A stretch of DNA of 64,000 nt from Isoetes taiwanensis (GCA_021234155.1 JAJEKV010000085.1:1686896-1750895), one strand, 5' to 3'; positions 22,440-34,247 are shown, numbered from the stretch's first letter. Notes: generated from the sequence alone by a model not told the origin. Made by a program: numbers and translations.

Positions 22440-23641
22440 TGCCTATATTCAGCATATTTATTTCTGAAGAGGACTATATTTAGAGTATTGATTCAAATAA
22501 TTTTGTTGTACGGAGTACAAGCATGGGTTATGGGAATATAAATGTGAAGAAAAAATAGAAATAGAGATTGTTTAAAACTTTTTCGTCTCAATTTATGAAA
22601 AGCTCAAACATCATAGACTGTCCAAAAAATGTTACGCAAACAAGAAATACATCTAATATGTGTATATGGGGATAATAATCTATATTAGTGTGGATTCCAT
22701 TCTAGCTCCATAGGTTTATCATGGCATAGAAGTAGCTCTCACAATGATTGGGATATGTTTAGTGGGTACTGAGGGAGAAAAGAAGTTTGCAATTTGTGCT
22801 CCTTGGAATATAACAATTGATAAATAGATGGCCGCGAGAAGCCCACAGAGCTTATGGGCAAAGCAAGGTAGAGAATCATATAAAACACTTCGCTTACACG
22901 ACCTCAAGGTTTTAGAAAGGGACATGATGAGATCATTTTCAGTTAGGTTGGGGAGAATCAATCAATTGAACACCCCCTTGATCCTTGATAGAAATCTTTG
23001 GCCCAGAACCCAATAATTAAATGCGAAAGATAGGAAAGGAGCAAAAACAATAGCATGCATGCAGAAGCTTAAGACAAGCGGCAGGATGGTACACGTGGGC
23101 AGCTATACAGAAAACAAAACAAATGGTGCCTTATTAGGACCAAGAGCAAGCATCGAGATTGGATGTGAAAAGTTGAAAGCATATAGGGACTCCATAGAAT
23201 GGGAAAAAAGTCTCCACATACATACATTTCTTTTAGAACCCAATATTAAAATGTGGAAGGTCATCCAACAAGAGCATGCATGCAAGGGCTTGATATATTG
23301 TCAAGATAAGATAAGATAAGATGAATTTTTACGTCCACGGGAACCCAATGGGTTATGGGACGGGACATGCAAGGGCAACAACCCATCTAAAACCTGGGGA
23401 CTAGGCCCCATCAACAAACACAATAACCAAATATTAAAACACTACCAAGAAGAAGATAATGCAAGAGGCAGGATGGGATGTGTGTTGTGATAGGCACATC
23501 TAGCAGAGAGCAAAACAAGTAAGGCATTATGAGGACGAAGTGGAAGAAGCCGGATTGTGTGTTATGATCGAAATCTTGTTATGATAGAGCTAGGGAATAG
23601 AAGAAAAAGAAGAAGCAATTTTTATATCGAAGAGCAAGAAT
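22440..23641. repeat. 3' flank of polygalacturonase segment, copy 1
   Basis: Landmarks such as 'CATCATAGACTGTCCAAAA', 'GGATTCCATTCTAG', 'CACAGAGCTTATGGGCAAA' and 'GAAAGGGACATGATGAGAT' appear in the same order at 24884-26292 and 32890-34247. It belongs to a triplicated segment with the polygalacturonase copy that follows. A microsatellite-tailed LINE end lies inside at 23305-23385. Confidence 0.8.
23305..23385 (-). mobile_element. LINE 3' end with (CTTAT)n tail
   Basis: On the minus strand a core close to GTCCCATAACCCATTGGG and CCGTGGACGTAAAAAT runs into an A-rich junction and then (CTTAT)n (plus-strand GATAAGATAAGATAAG, 23305-23322). It is the same 3' core as at 29289, 36211, 37064 and 43765. 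The 5' part is missing or not recognisable. Confidence 0.6.
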
Positions 23642-24255
23642 CTAGATTATGGTTGGAAAGGTGGGGGCAAATAGGGGGCCAACAGACAGGGAAAAAACCT
23701 CAACATCTACACATTTCCAACCCCTTGCCTCCATAAACCCCCACATTGCCAATGCATATTTCTTGGAATGGCTATTCCGGCCTCCCCGCCCTCTCCGCCA
23801 CAGTCCCTCTTGCATTCCACACCACAACCCTTCTCACCACCAGAATCGCATTTGGATCGTAGCCACTGTCCGGATGGTCACCGGCCATCCCGGTCATCGA
23901 TATGGCTATCCCCAAATTAAACAGAGCCACACTTCTAACAAAAAATATTGCTTATATACCCTCCTCTGCCTGCCACTGTTCTGATCGATATCCCTGTTCT
24001 TGAATGGAATACGTTTAGATTTTCTATATAGATTTCTGATATTCCTCCTAAATTCTCACTTGCTATTGCAACTCCTGCAGATCTGTTTGTCTCGCCTATG
24101 ATTCTCCCGAAATAAATTTTGGAGCTTGGTTGAATGCACACGTTTATGCACGAATTTATCATTCCGATAAACACAAAAAGGGTTCATTTTGTTTTTAGTG
24201 TTTGGGTTTGTGCACAAAACATTTGTGAATGCCAGCCTATCAGGATCGATTCCAA
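23642..24255 (-). pseudogene. polygalacturonase (GH28) pseudogene, copy 1
   Basis: Minus-strand similarity to copy 3 (34248-35899) begins in the last bases of its exon 4 near 24255 and runs to the C-terminus. It keeps 'NSCINVCIQ', 'SAGVAIASENLGGISE' and 'GISIRTVAGRGGYISNIF', and the tail 'GWKCVDVEVFSLSV'. About 60 bases between 'CIQ' and 'PSSKIY' are deleted, which removes the catalytic G-D-D motif. Several frameshifts separate the pieces. Family enzymes hydrolyse homogalacturonan in the cell wall. This copy has no first three exons and cannot be active. It ends abruptly at an unrelated repeat at 24256. Confidence 0.85.
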
Positions 24256-24883
24256 ATCTCGATATCTAGATCCAAAAAAACTGATTCTAAAGGTTGCGTA
24301 GAACTAAAAAGATTCTTGCAAAAAAACATTGCAAAATTAAAAGAAAATCGCTTTTTTTTTTGCTAGCAAAAATCTGCCACAATTCAGATTCAAATTATTA
24401 TGGGTGCTAGTGCAAGCTCATATCTTCCAATTTTGGCTGGGCTGAGGGGGAGTTCATCAGTTTGGTAGGAAAGGAAAAATCCAAGATGCAATCATCAAAT
24501 TTTGTGGTCGTTAGTAAGTAATAACTGGGTAAATTTAGATTTGGGATAGCGGACCTTATTGATATAATGGTCCTTCTTGCTCGGATCACGTTGGCTTAGA
24601 AAGAATTCTAAAAGTGTGATTAACTCTTTGCAATGACACAAGGATGAGACATATGATGTTCCAGTACTAGTTTATTGTTATCTTTTTAGTATCAACATTA
24701 CAGAGATTTTCTCTCTTGGGCAAGGACACTAGTTGTATGGGTCCGATGGCCATTTTTCGTCTTCGTGAATTTATGAAATTTTTACTCTATCCACTGTAAT
24801 GTGAAACTTGAATAACTTGGATTATAATTTGCTTTCAGTTATAGATGCTGAAGCATAAATGTACATTTTTTTTTAATTACCGA
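24256..24883. repeat. dispersed repeat block, copy A
   Basis: 24256-24390 resembles 10612-10735. 24395-24575 resembles 28284-28450 ('GTGCAAGCTCATATCTTCC', 'CCAAGATGCAATCATCAAA'). 24575-24740 resembles 29073-29250 ('CTTGCTCGGATCACGTTGG'), and 24745-24880 resembles 32740-32885 ('GGATTATAATTTGCTTTC'). The copy is shorter than its sister because it lacks 28450-29070 and the LINE at 29251-32735. A worn LINE 3' core on the plus strand lies at about 24735-24790. Confidence 0.75.
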
Positions 24884-26292
24884 GAGGACTATGTTTACAG
24901 CATTGTTCAAACAATTTTGTTATATGGAGTGCAAGCATGGGTTGTGGGATTCTAAAGTTGAAATTTGAAGAAAAAATATAAATAGAGATTATCTGGAATT
25001 TTTTTATCTCAATTTATAAAAAGATCAAACATCATAGACTGTCCAAAAGAAGAAGAAGAAGAGATTTTAACGTCACGCCACAAGGCAGCGTCCTATGCAA
25101 ACAAGAAATAAATCTAATACATATATATGGGCATAAATAATGTATATTAGTGACACTGTGGATTCCATTCTAGATCTATAGGTATATCATGGCATATAAG
25201 TATCTCTCAAAATGGTTGGGAGATGTTTGGGAGGGAGCAAAGAGTTTGCAGTTTGTGTTCTTTGGAAACATAACAATAGATGGATAGATATATTTTTAAC
25301 GTCCAAGAGAAGCTCCACAGAGCTTATGGGCAAAAAAGCAGGTAAAGAAGCATATAAAGCACATATTTTTATTATAGTTTGTTTCTATTGCTGCTACACG
25401 AACTGAAGGGTTTAGAAAGGGACATGATGAGATTATTTTCAGGTAGGTTGGGAAGAATCAAATCAATCCAATAGAGACCTTTGACCTAGAATCCAATAGT
25501 TAAATGTGGAAGATAGGAAAGGAGCATAAAACAATAGCATGCATGCAAAAGCTTGAGATTGTGCCAAGTGGCGGGATGATTAGTCGTAGGCGTATATGCA
25601 GAAAACAAAACAAATGGTGAATTATTAGGACCAGAAAGGAAGCATCGAGATTGGGGTTGAAAAGTTGAGGGCAAATAAGGACTCCATAGAATCGGGGAAG
25701 ACCCTCCACATACATACATTTTTTCTAGAAGCCATTATTAAGGTAGGAAAGGGCATACAAAAAGAGCATGCACCCAAGAGCTTGATATAGTGCCAATATG
25801 TTTCGAAAATACGGGAGTTTGGCCGCAAAAAATCTGCCCATCTCTCTTAAATTTGGGTCATCCCAAGAAACTTTCAGCAAGAAAGTAAATAATTTCCGGC
25901 AAAATACACTAAAGAATGCAGTTATATTTTTTCCAAGCAGCCTCAAATGCTAAGCTGCATTTTTACTGGTTAGACATCTTGCTACTTTTGAGCAGTGAGT
26001 TCCAAGAGGAAGGGACGGACATGTGTTGTGATAGGCACATCTAGCAAAGAACAGAACAAGTGGGGCAATGTGAGGACCAAGAGCAAGGATCCAGATTGTG
26101 TGTTATGATCGAGATTGTGTTATGATAGATGGCTAAGAGCGGGCCCTGTTATACCCTTTGCAAATTGGTGATGGTCGGCGATGGTATAGAAGTGGGTGGC
26201 GATGGTATCGAGATTGTGTTATGATAGGCATAGAAGTGTTGTAATAGCCAGCCAGCTAGGGCATAGCTAGCTAGCCGAAGAAGAAGCAATTT
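24884..26292. repeat. 3' flank of polygalacturonase segment, copy 2
   Basis: Colinear with 22440-23641 and 32890-34247. It has an extra internal piece 'TTTTAACGTCACGCCAC' near 25067 and a LINE-tail-like 'ATAGATATATTTTTAACGTC' near 25285. The stretch 25796-26030 ('GTTTCGAAAATACGGGAG', 'GAATGCAGTTATATTTTT') is shared only with copy 3. Confidence 0.8.
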
Positions 26293-26703
26293 TTACGCAG
26301 AAGAGCAAGAATCTAGATTGTGGTTGGAAAGCAGGGGGCAAATAGGGGGTTCCACAGACTGAGAAAAACCTTCAACATCTACACATTTCCAGCCTTCCTT
26401 GCCTCCATAAACCCTCACATTGCCAATGCATATTTCTTGGAACGGTTGTTCCGGTAACCCAATCAACCTCCCCGCCCGCTCCGCCATGCTCCCGGTCACA
26501 TTCCACACCACAACCCTCCGCACCACCGGAATCGCGCTTGGATCGTAGCCGTCGTCCGGGTGGTCACCGGCCATCCCGGTCATCGATATGGCTACCCCCA
26601 CATTAAACAGAGCCACAATTTTTATAAAAATATTGCTTATATACCCTCCTCTGCCTGCCACTGTTCTGATCGATACCCCTGTTTTTGAATGGAATACGTT
26701 CAG
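26293..26703 (-). pseudogene. polygalacturonase (GH28) C-terminal fragment, copy 2
   Basis: An open minus-strand frame from 26703 to the stop at 26293 encodes the last third of the enzyme. It contains 'VSIRTVAGRGGYISNIFIK', 'GMAGDHPDDGYDPSAIPVV', 'IGLPEQPFQEICIGNVRV' and 'GWKCVDVEGFSQSVEP'. This is the only one of the three copies whose C-terminal frame is unbroken, so it gives the reference for the others. Similarity stops at 26703, where a copia element begins. The catalytic exons are missing. Confidence 0.9.
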
Positions 26704-27459
26704 AAATATGTAACTGAGATGGAAAGGCAAACATGATATAGGCTTAAATGTATTAGATCCGATAGAGAAAATGAATATCTCTCAAGAAAATTTAAGGCCT
26801 TTTGTGTTGAACATGGAATTATAAGGCAACTTACATGTAGAGATACTCCCCAACAAAATGGCATCGCAGAAAGGAAAAATAGAACAGCTCTAGATGCGGT
26901 AAGGTCGATGATTAAATTTGCAGGGTTACCTAATTATCTCTGGGAGGAAGCAATCAAAGCCGTATTCTTTATACAAAACAGGTTACCATATAGCAGTATA
27001 AACAGAAAGATACCTGAGGAAGTATATTACGGTAGAAATTTGACTCGCTCATATGATTATTTTAAAGCTTATGGTTGCTTAACATATGTTCATGTTCCAG
27101 AAGCAAAAAACAATCATCTGTTGCCATGTCCTCCGCTAGCAGAATACTCAGCATCTTCACTAGCCGCTAAAGAAATAGTGTGGGTGAGAAGGTTTTTGAT
27201 GGAAATAGGTGTGCCCCAAGCTAATCCAACAGTATTGCGTACTGATAGTCTCAGTTGTATTACCATAGCAAAAAATCCTGTGCACCATGAGAGAACCAAA
27301 CACATCGAGTTACACATTCATTTTATAAGGGATCTTATTGCCAACAGTGTAATCACAATGGAATATGTGGAAACAGCAAATCAGGCAGCAGACATATTCA
27401 CCAAAGCAATGACAGAAAAAAAGCTCGAGCTATTCAAACAATTGTTGGGTGTAAGATAA
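26704..27459 (+). pseudogene. copia integrase fused to RNase H by deletion
   Basis: The first part, broken by a stop near 26735, reads 'IRSDRENEYLSRKFKAFC' with the second catalytic aspartate and 'TPQQNGIAERKNRT' with the catalytic glutamate. From 26908 a 183-codon open frame covers the integrase end ('YLWEEAIKAVFFIQNRLP', 'YDYFKAYGCLTYVHVP') and then jumps directly into RNase H ('EYSASSLAAKEIVWVRRFL', 'HERTKHIELHIHFIRDLI', 'QAADIFTKAMTEKKLELF'). The junction is near 27120. All of reverse transcriptase is missing, yet the frame stayed open across the deletion, as often happens with recent in-frame losses. Confidence 0.9.
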
Positions 27460-27465
27460 CAAAGG

Positions 27466-27478
27466 CATGAAGGGGAAA
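27466..27478 (+). promoter_or_regulatory. polypurine tract of the copia element
   Basis: GCATGAAGGGGAAA lies directly before the LTR start TGTTGGGATA. This is the expected site for plus-strand DNA priming. Confidence 0.75.
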
Positions 27479-28283
27479 TGTTGGGATATTCATGCCATTG
27501 TCACATGAAAATAACAATTGGATATTCATGTCATTGTCACATGAAAATAACAACGTAGCAGACTGACACCTGGCGCCATGCAATATGTCGGTGTAGATCA
27601 AAATAAAAAGGAAGCGTGGTGCAGAGATCGGGCAGAAGGGAAAATCCTTTGGAGAGCACAATCCAGCATCAGAAACCAGCGTCCAAGTTCTGTTAGTCAA
27701 AATTGTCATATGGTGAATCAGCGTAGCAGAAGAACTGGTTGAAGATTTCGGCTGTTGAAGACTTCATCTGTAGCAGAAGAACTCGTCAACTGTTAGTTGC
27801 AGATTTCGATTGTAGCTGAAGAACTGATCGGTTGTTGCTTGAAGATTTCGGCTGTAGCAGAAGAATTGGTTGAAGAGCTGGTTGCAGTATCAGCAATATC
27901 GGGAGGATCAGAAAAGCTTGCATCAGAGGAGCTGACCTGCTGCCGTGGTCAGTAAAATCTGTCAGGAGCTGAAGATTTGCTAGAAGGAATCGCTTGGTCT
28001 GTAAGAAGGCTGCCTGCTTGATAAGTTTACAATTTGTTTCTTGCCTAGTTGCTTCGGTTTTGCTAACTGGAATCAGTTTATTGTGGTGAATCACCATTTC
28101 TTGTGCTCTGGCTTAACTAGCTGGATAACTGCTAATGCAACGAATCGCTGATCAGAAGTTTGGAGACAGTTGGTAATTGCCAGGGATGATTTAGTTGTTG
28201 TAAATCATTGTTGCAGTAGTTTTCAAGCAAGTTTGATTATGATTTAAAGTCTTTGTTTTGATTGATTGCCACTGCTATTATCA
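27479..28283 (+). mobile_element. 3' LTR of the copia element
   Basis: It starts TGTTGGGATATTC after the polypurine tract and ends ...TATTATCA where the flanking repeat resumes. A 39-base unit (GGATATTCATG(C/T)CATTGTCA) is doubled at its start. Further in, degenerate repeats of GTAGCAGAAGAACTGG and GAAGATTTCGGCTG are spread over 27720-27890. Confidence 0.75.
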
Positions 28284-29250
28284 GTTTCAAATTATTATCG
28301 GTGCTAGTGCAAGCTCATATCTTCCAATTTCAAAATGGTGAGGGGGAATTCATTAGTTTGGTGGGAAATGAAAAATCCAAGATGCAATCATCAAATTTTG
28401 TGGTCGTTAGTAAGTAATGGTGGGTAAAAATTTAGATTTGGGATAGCGGAATCTTAGGGTTGGGCCCAGGGGAAAATTAGGTTCGGGGATCCTATGTGCC
28501 TCCCTCTTCCTCTCCTCCCCTCCCTCCCTCCCCCAAAAATAAGCTTACAGAGCCAATCCTCGAATGCTTATACTAGAGACATAAAAGATTATCACAATCC
28601 CCATGTTCTTAGCTGTCAAACTTAAAGCAATTAATCTGGAACAAATTGCCATAGAAAATTATACTAATAACCCACCAGAGATATTGAGACAATCTCCCAT
28701 AGCAGATTTGGTCGTTCAATTTTTTTTGCGTGTCTGAGATTTTGTCCATCATTTAAGGAGGCCGGCTAGCTAGTTTTATGGAATCCACGGGTCAACAATC
28801 TCAAAGACTAACTTCGAGGATAGCAAAACTAGCTTGAGAACTTTAACCTCCTCATAAGTATCTAATAATGTATCCATTGGAAGAATAGGAATTGTTTGAG
28901 TTACATGGAGCTGCAGTGTTATATGAGAAATCGTTGCTAAACTGCAACTTGATTGTATATATCATTATTCGTAATATAGTGGGTGAAACAAAGATGCCCA
29001 TTGTCTCCTACTTTATTCTGGATAAGTGAGTGCATTTCACTCTTAAAAGTGTTGAGCTGAAAATTTTATTGATGTAATTATCCTTCTTGCTCGGATCACG
29101 TTGGCTTAGAAAGAATTCTAAAAGTGTAGTTAACTCTTTGCAATGACACAAGGATGAGACATATGATGTCCCAACACTAGTTTATTATTGTCTTTTTAGT
29201 ACTATCATTACTGAGATTTCTCCCCTTGCTCCTTGAAACACTAGTTGTAT
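28284..29250. repeat. dispersed repeat block, copy B left part
   Basis: 28284-28450 matches 24395-24575 and 29073-29250 matches 24575-24740. Between them, 28530-28780 matches 10735-10990, which copy A lacks. A pyrimidine-rich run (CTCCCCTCCCTCCCTCCC) lies at 28510-28535. The block is interrupted at 29250 by the LINE and continues at 32736. Confidence 0.75.
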
Positions 29251-29288
29251 GGAAGGAAGGAAGGAAGGAAGGAAGGAAGGAAGGAAGG
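29251..29288. repeat. (AAGG)n microsatellite, LINE tail
   Basis: A perfect array of about nine AAGG units lies exactly at the 3' end of the LINE, before the resumed flank TTGTATGG. Confidence 0.95.
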
Positions 29289-30639
29289 TTTTTTATAGAT
29301 CCACGGGAGACCAATCGGTCTATGGGACCCAATACAAAAGCGCAGCAAGCGGATTACTACCCGGATTAAACCCCCCCCCCTCCCCCCCGAAGGGTTTTCA
29401 AGGGAAAAACCGTGGCAGCAATCAGCCTGCTGACAAACTCGAAATGCAAAAACACACAAATATATACACTCATGAACCGTGCAGTAGCTTTTGATCGTGG
29501 GCAACCCGGCGGGGGCAAAGGTGGGCTCGCATGAGATCCGGTACCTCACAGATATGCGACCCGAACGATCGGCGGTGTGTTCATCGGCAAATGTAGGGGC
29601 AAGTCCGCCGGTACTAAAGGGAATGTATCTGGCGGATCGGCTGAATCTTTGGGCAACTCTGGAAAGTGTGAGACTCATCCTCAATGGCACCCGTTTGGCC
29701 AGCGGCGTGAGAGTTCGTCTGGCGGGGGCTCCCAATCCACACAGAATCACCGATCACGAAGATGGTGGGCACCGTGCGAATGGAGGCAATGAGTCTGGCG
29801 CTTTTTTTGAGGCAATTTGGGAACAGCAGTAAGGCTGCGGGCCAGGGAATAGCGGGGTTGATGTGCTCCTTGTAATGGGTCGTTTGACTGCTCTAAGAGC
29901 CGGGATCCCGAGCTTGCCAAGGAAGCAAGCATCCAGGCACTCCGGTTTGTCATGATCGACCTCTGTGTTCACACCTGCGCACTGTGCTCACGGTGCGTTC
30001 CATCTGGCGAACCACTGATCTCTCTTACCCCTTCCAATGGGCCACGAGCGGCTGCAGCCCATTGCCCGCAGCCAGAAGCCCGGTCCTGCGAGGAGCCGAG
30101 CATCACCCATATTAACCACTTTTACGAAAATAGGCGATGTCTATCATCAAGCTGCCTTTGAAGCGGCAAGAATCCGATTTCTGCGAGAATCGATAGGGGC
30201 TGAAGGTTTCACCCCAAGTGCCGTGCCAAAATGCCTTACACTTTGGTCCAAGTCATTCAGTTAAGCCAAAGAGACGGCAAGACCCCAAACCTCAACCAGG
30301 TACAAAAGGCCAGGGCTCGACCCATTGCAGCAGCAGATGTATTGATGGCCCCAATCATAGAGCTACGCTGATGGCTTGTTGTTACGCATGTCATAAAAGC
30401 TTTCTAACTTTCACCCACCATAGCGGATGGGCGCCTCTCCCAACAGAGGCGAGGAGGGAACTCCACCCCTAGGTACTTGTAGGTGGGCGTGACCTCCATG
30501 CCAGTTACATCCCCATATGTGAGTCTGCGAGGGGCGTGGGGTGGCGTGAAGAGGATATGAGAACCACCCCGGTCTTGGCGGTTCAGCGCATAATGTCATG
30601 CTTTGGCGAGAATGTGTCTAGGGCATCGGATGAGGCGCA

Positions 30640-31380
30640 TAGCAGGGTGTGGGCGGAAAGGTCAACATCGTCCGGATAGATGAGTGGCGGATGACTTGGT
30701 GCAAAAGGCGTATGCCATCCCCCATGCTCAATAAGCCGGGGCTCTAAGCGGGGTCAATGTAGAGGCCAAAAAGTGTTGGTGAGGGGGCTGACCTGGGGCC
30801 GAGATACAAGCTGGTGAATGCTTGGCCCGTCGGTGCATCCTGCCAAAAACAACTCTCTCTCTGACCTGTATATGGCATTCTGCATGAGGCAGGCAGCCCG
30901 GTTGATGCGATCTAGCCCATAACTTTCGAGGGGGCCGTATCAAAAGCCTTGTAGAAGTCCACAAAGCGACAATACAAGTCCTGCCGATGGTTCCCATTTG
31001 TCTTCAATCGATGCCCATTGTAAAGATATGGTCAATCGTTGAGTGGCGGGGTCTAAAAACGCTTGTGTGAGGGGCTTCGCACATCTGTTGCGCCTCGCCC
31101 GTGCGGGTCAAGCTGGCCTTTCGAGAATGCCCGACCAGCAGTTTGGCAAATCTTGAAGCCGACCATGATCATCCGGTAATTGGCGGGGCGGTGTGGAGTC
31201 GCCCGCTTTGTGAATGGGGACAACCCTACTTGTGGTCCATTGTCGGGGAAAACCTTCATGCAATGCTCCATTGAAGCAGGGTAGTGAGGATGCGGCACCC
31301 ATTAAAACGCTTGGCTGCCCATTTGAGTAACTTCGGCACGCATACCATCGGTCGGTTTGCCTTCCCATTAGCCCGACCAT
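30640..31380 (-). pseudogene. LINE reverse transcriptase domain
   Basis: In shifting minus-strand frames I read 'TTSRVVPIHKAGD' and 'ANYRMIMVGFKICQ' (31140-31240), then 'DLYCRFVDFYKAFDTAPR' (30925-30990), then 'SPTLFGLYIDPA' (30745-30780) and 'LIYPDDVDL' (30660-30685). These are the ordered RT blocks of LINEs, with YPDD where YADD is usual. Both catalytic aspartates of the last box remain. At least three frameshifts separate the blocks, so no enzyme is made from this copy as written. Confidence 0.8.
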
Positions 31381-32264
31381 TGCGGGCCCTCCACGACATC
31401 CTCCTCAAAACGAGAACCAATGGGGGCCATCATGTGGGGGTATATATGGGCGTCTGGCGTCCACGGTGGGTCATAGAGATTCAGCGCAAATGCTTGTTCC
31501 CCATGCCGGGTGTGATGTCCCCTGTAGGCTGGGCTGGCCTTGGCACTCTGGCCAAAAGGTTAGGATGAGTGTCCGGCCGAGTAGAACATCTCCCCGATGC
31601 ACGGCAAGGTACCGCCTTTGTCTCCTTGGATGGGCGTGGTATCGTGTGGTGGCTTTGCAAAGCGGGTATTTGGATCGAGAATGTGGCCGGGCGCGTTTGC
31701 ATTCTTTACACTCGCATCAAACCACCCGGTTCGGAAATATTGTTGTCCCCGCCGAGACGCCGGGTTCAGCACTGTCATTACGCATCCAGTAATAGCTCAA
31801 TCAAGCGGGTGCGTCTGCCGCTCTAGTGTGGGGTCCAGCGAATTGCTGGCGGGGCATCCATGAGCATCTCCGCGTAGTCCTCTGCACGCCATAATCTAGT
31901 TTTAACGAGGATGGCGAGGGCATAGTGGGGGTGCGGCTTGCCAAACCATGTCCAAATAAAGTGGGGGTGATTCAGGCGACCTCCTCATGATGTCGGTGCC
32001 CACCCTTGGACCGATGAGATGCATATCTTTAGCAACTCACGATCACATAGTCCACCACACTAGACCCTCCCCCACGATTGTCTGTCTACAGTGCACTTGC
32101 GGCGGCCCGCTTTGTGACGGCCATTTGCAAATTATCAAGTCAAAAATACCACATAGACGCACCGTCACGCCCGGCGAAAGACACGGCTATCATCCCATCC
32201 TCATGGCGGGTTGCCTGCTCATTGGGACATAGCCGCAAGACATCGTCGGCCGAGGGGGCAAGTC

Positions 32265-32735
32265 TCATAGGTCGCTCTCTTTCTCTGTCCGTGCATTGAA
32301 ATCCCCAAGAAGGACGACCCTACCAACCGCTAGGTTGCATATGTCATCATATAGATCGACATGGGTTTGAAAGTGAGTGAAGTAGATGGAGCGAGGCGCG
32401 ATGTGGGTCAGAGGGCGTGGGTCGTGAGGGAGCGTGGAGTAGGAGCAGGAGAAGGGGGTGGTAGGAGAAGTAGAGGCGGGGCCACGTTCGGGGCTGCGAT
32501 TGGGGTTGAAGGGGTGCTGCCCGGCCGATGCTGTGCCGTGGCGAAAATGCATCCCGCCCCGAACCAATCTGCGGCACCCCTTGGTGGCGGATGCCTCGAC
32601 CCCCGACAAGCTCACATGCTGCGTGCCTCTGTTGTCGCGGGTGTGAGGTCCCTCGTCCCACGTCTGAGGGGCGTCCCCTTCGGCATCTTGGCACGGGCGC
32701 AATATGGCATCACGCACAACATGCGCATCATGCAA
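32265..32735 (-). pseudogene. LINE endonuclease domain
   Basis: The minus-strand frame (156 codons) ends with 'DLYDDICNLAVGRVVLLGDF' followed by NART, the GDFNA box of apurinic-like endonucleases found at the N-terminus of LINE proteins. The enzyme nicks the target so that reverse transcription can begin. The upstream part of the frame has no recognisable endonuclease motif and may be out of frame or 5' sequence. The frame stops after the box, so the remainder is frameshifted. Confidence 0.7.
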
Positions 32736-32889
32736 CCATGACCATTTTTTGTCTTAATGAATGTATTTTATTCTATTCCTTTGTAATGTGAAAATGAAAA
32801 TGGTAGAGGAAGAACCCCTGAATAACTTGGATTATAATTTGCTTTCAGTTATAGATGTTGAAACATAAATGTATCATTTTTTTTTTTTT
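32736..32889. repeat. dispersed repeat block, copy B right part
   Basis: Matches 24745-24883 ('GGATTATAATTTGCTTTC', 'AACATAAATGTA') and completes the block interrupted by the LINE. A T homopolymer ends it. Confidence 0.75.
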
Positions 32890-34247
32890 TTATTCTTGAG
32901 AGGACTATGTTTAGAGTATTGTTCAAACAATTTTGTGTATGGAGTTCAAGCATGGGTTTGGGATCCTAAAGTAGAAATTTGAAGAAAAATATAAATAGAG
33001 ACTATCACGGAACTTTTTTATCTCAATTTACAAAAGATCGGACATCATAGACTGTCCAAAAGAGTTTTGCAAACAAGAAATAAATCTAATACGGATATAG
33101 GTATATCATGGCATAGAAGTAACTCTCACAATGGCTGGGAGATGTTTGGGAGGGAGCAAAGAGTTTGCAGTTTGTGTTCCTTGGAAACATAACAATAGAT
33201 GGATAGATATATTTTTAACGTCAGGAGAAGCTCACAGAGCTTATGGGCAAAAACAGGTAAAGAAGCATATAAAGCACTTCTTTTATTATAGTTTGTTCAC
33301 GACTTGAAGGTTTAGAAAGGGACACAATGAGATTATTTTCAGGTAGGTTGGGAAGAATCAAATCAATTGAACATCCCCTTGATCTTTGATAGAGACCTTT
33401 GGCCTAGAACCCAATAATTAAATGTGGAAGATAGGAAAGGAGCATAAAACAATAGCATGCATGCAAAAGTTTGAGATAGTGCCAAGTGGCAGGATGATGA
33501 TTAGACGTAGGCAGCTATGCAGAAAGCAAAACAAATGATGCATTATTAGGACCAGAAGGCATCGAGATTTGGGGTTGAAAAGTTGAGGGCAAATAAGGAC
33601 TCCTTAGAATGGGGAAGACCCTCCACATACATACATTTTTTTCTAGAAGCTATAATTAAGGTAGGAAGGGCATACAAAAGAGCATGCATTCAAGAGAGTG
33701 CTAACATGTTTCGAAAATAGGGGAGTTCGGCCGCTAAAAATCTGCCCACTTCTCTTAAATTTCGGTCATTCCAAACAAATTTCAGCAAGAAAATAAATAA
33801 CTTCTGGCAAAATACACTAAAGAATGCAGTTATATTTTTTTTTCAAGTAGCCTCAAATACTAAGCTGCATTTTTGCTGGTAGACATATTGCTACTTTTGA
33901 GCCGTGAGTAACCTCAAATACTAAGCTGCATTTTCACTGGTTAGACATATTGCTACTTTTGAGCCGTGAGTTCCAAGAGGAAGGGACGGACATGTGTTGT
34001 GATAGGCACATCTAGCAAAAAGAACAAACAAGGGCAAGAATCTAGATTGTGTGTTAAGATTGAGATTATGTTATGATAGGCACCTAGGGCATAGAAGTGT
34101 TATGATAGGCAGTTACCTTATCGTATAGAAGAAGAAGCAGAAGAGGAAGAAGAAGCAATTTTTATTCCCAAGGGCAAGAATCTAGATTGTGGTTGGAAAG
34201 GAGGGGGCAAATAGGGGTTTCGACAGACTGAGAAAAACCCTCAACAT
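32890..34247. repeat. 3' flank of polygalacturonase segment, copy 3
   Basis: Colinear with 22440-23641 and 24884-26292. It contains a local duplication of 'CAAATACTAAGCTGCATTTT' and 'TGCTACTTTTGAGCCGTGAG' (33850-33970), absent from copy 2. Confidence 0.8.

Larger units (their letters stand above)
26704..28283 (+). mobile_element. truncated Ty1/copia element
   Basis: Plus-strand coding sequence for copia integrase and RNase H is followed by a polypurine tract and a 3' LTR. The 5' LTR, gag, protease and the start of integrase are missing at 26704, where it meets polygalacturonase copy 2. Reverse transcriptase has been removed by an internal deletion. Because the 5' end is lost, no target duplication can be seen. 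The right end abuts the repeat at 28284. Confidence 0.85.
29251..32735 (-). mobile_element. LINE (non-LTR retrotransposon) with (CCTT)n tail
   Basis: This 3.5 kb GC-rich insertion lies inside a repeat block whose uninterrupted sister is at 24575-24880, so both edges are defined. On the minus strand the order is endonuclease, reverse transcriptase, a C-terminal region, a conserved 3' core (29289-29340) and a (CCTT)n tail at 29251-29288. Many frameshifts break the coding sequence. Short simple-repeat tails instead of poly(A) are known from RTE-type LINEs. The RT motifs agree with such a group, but the assignment is inference. Base composition is strikingly richer in G+C than the flanks. Confidence 0.85.

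Noticed and set aside
29491-32791. Plus-strand frames of 60-126 codons
   Set aside because: They are shadows of a GC-rich LINE whose recognisable endonuclease and RT motifs are on the minus strand.
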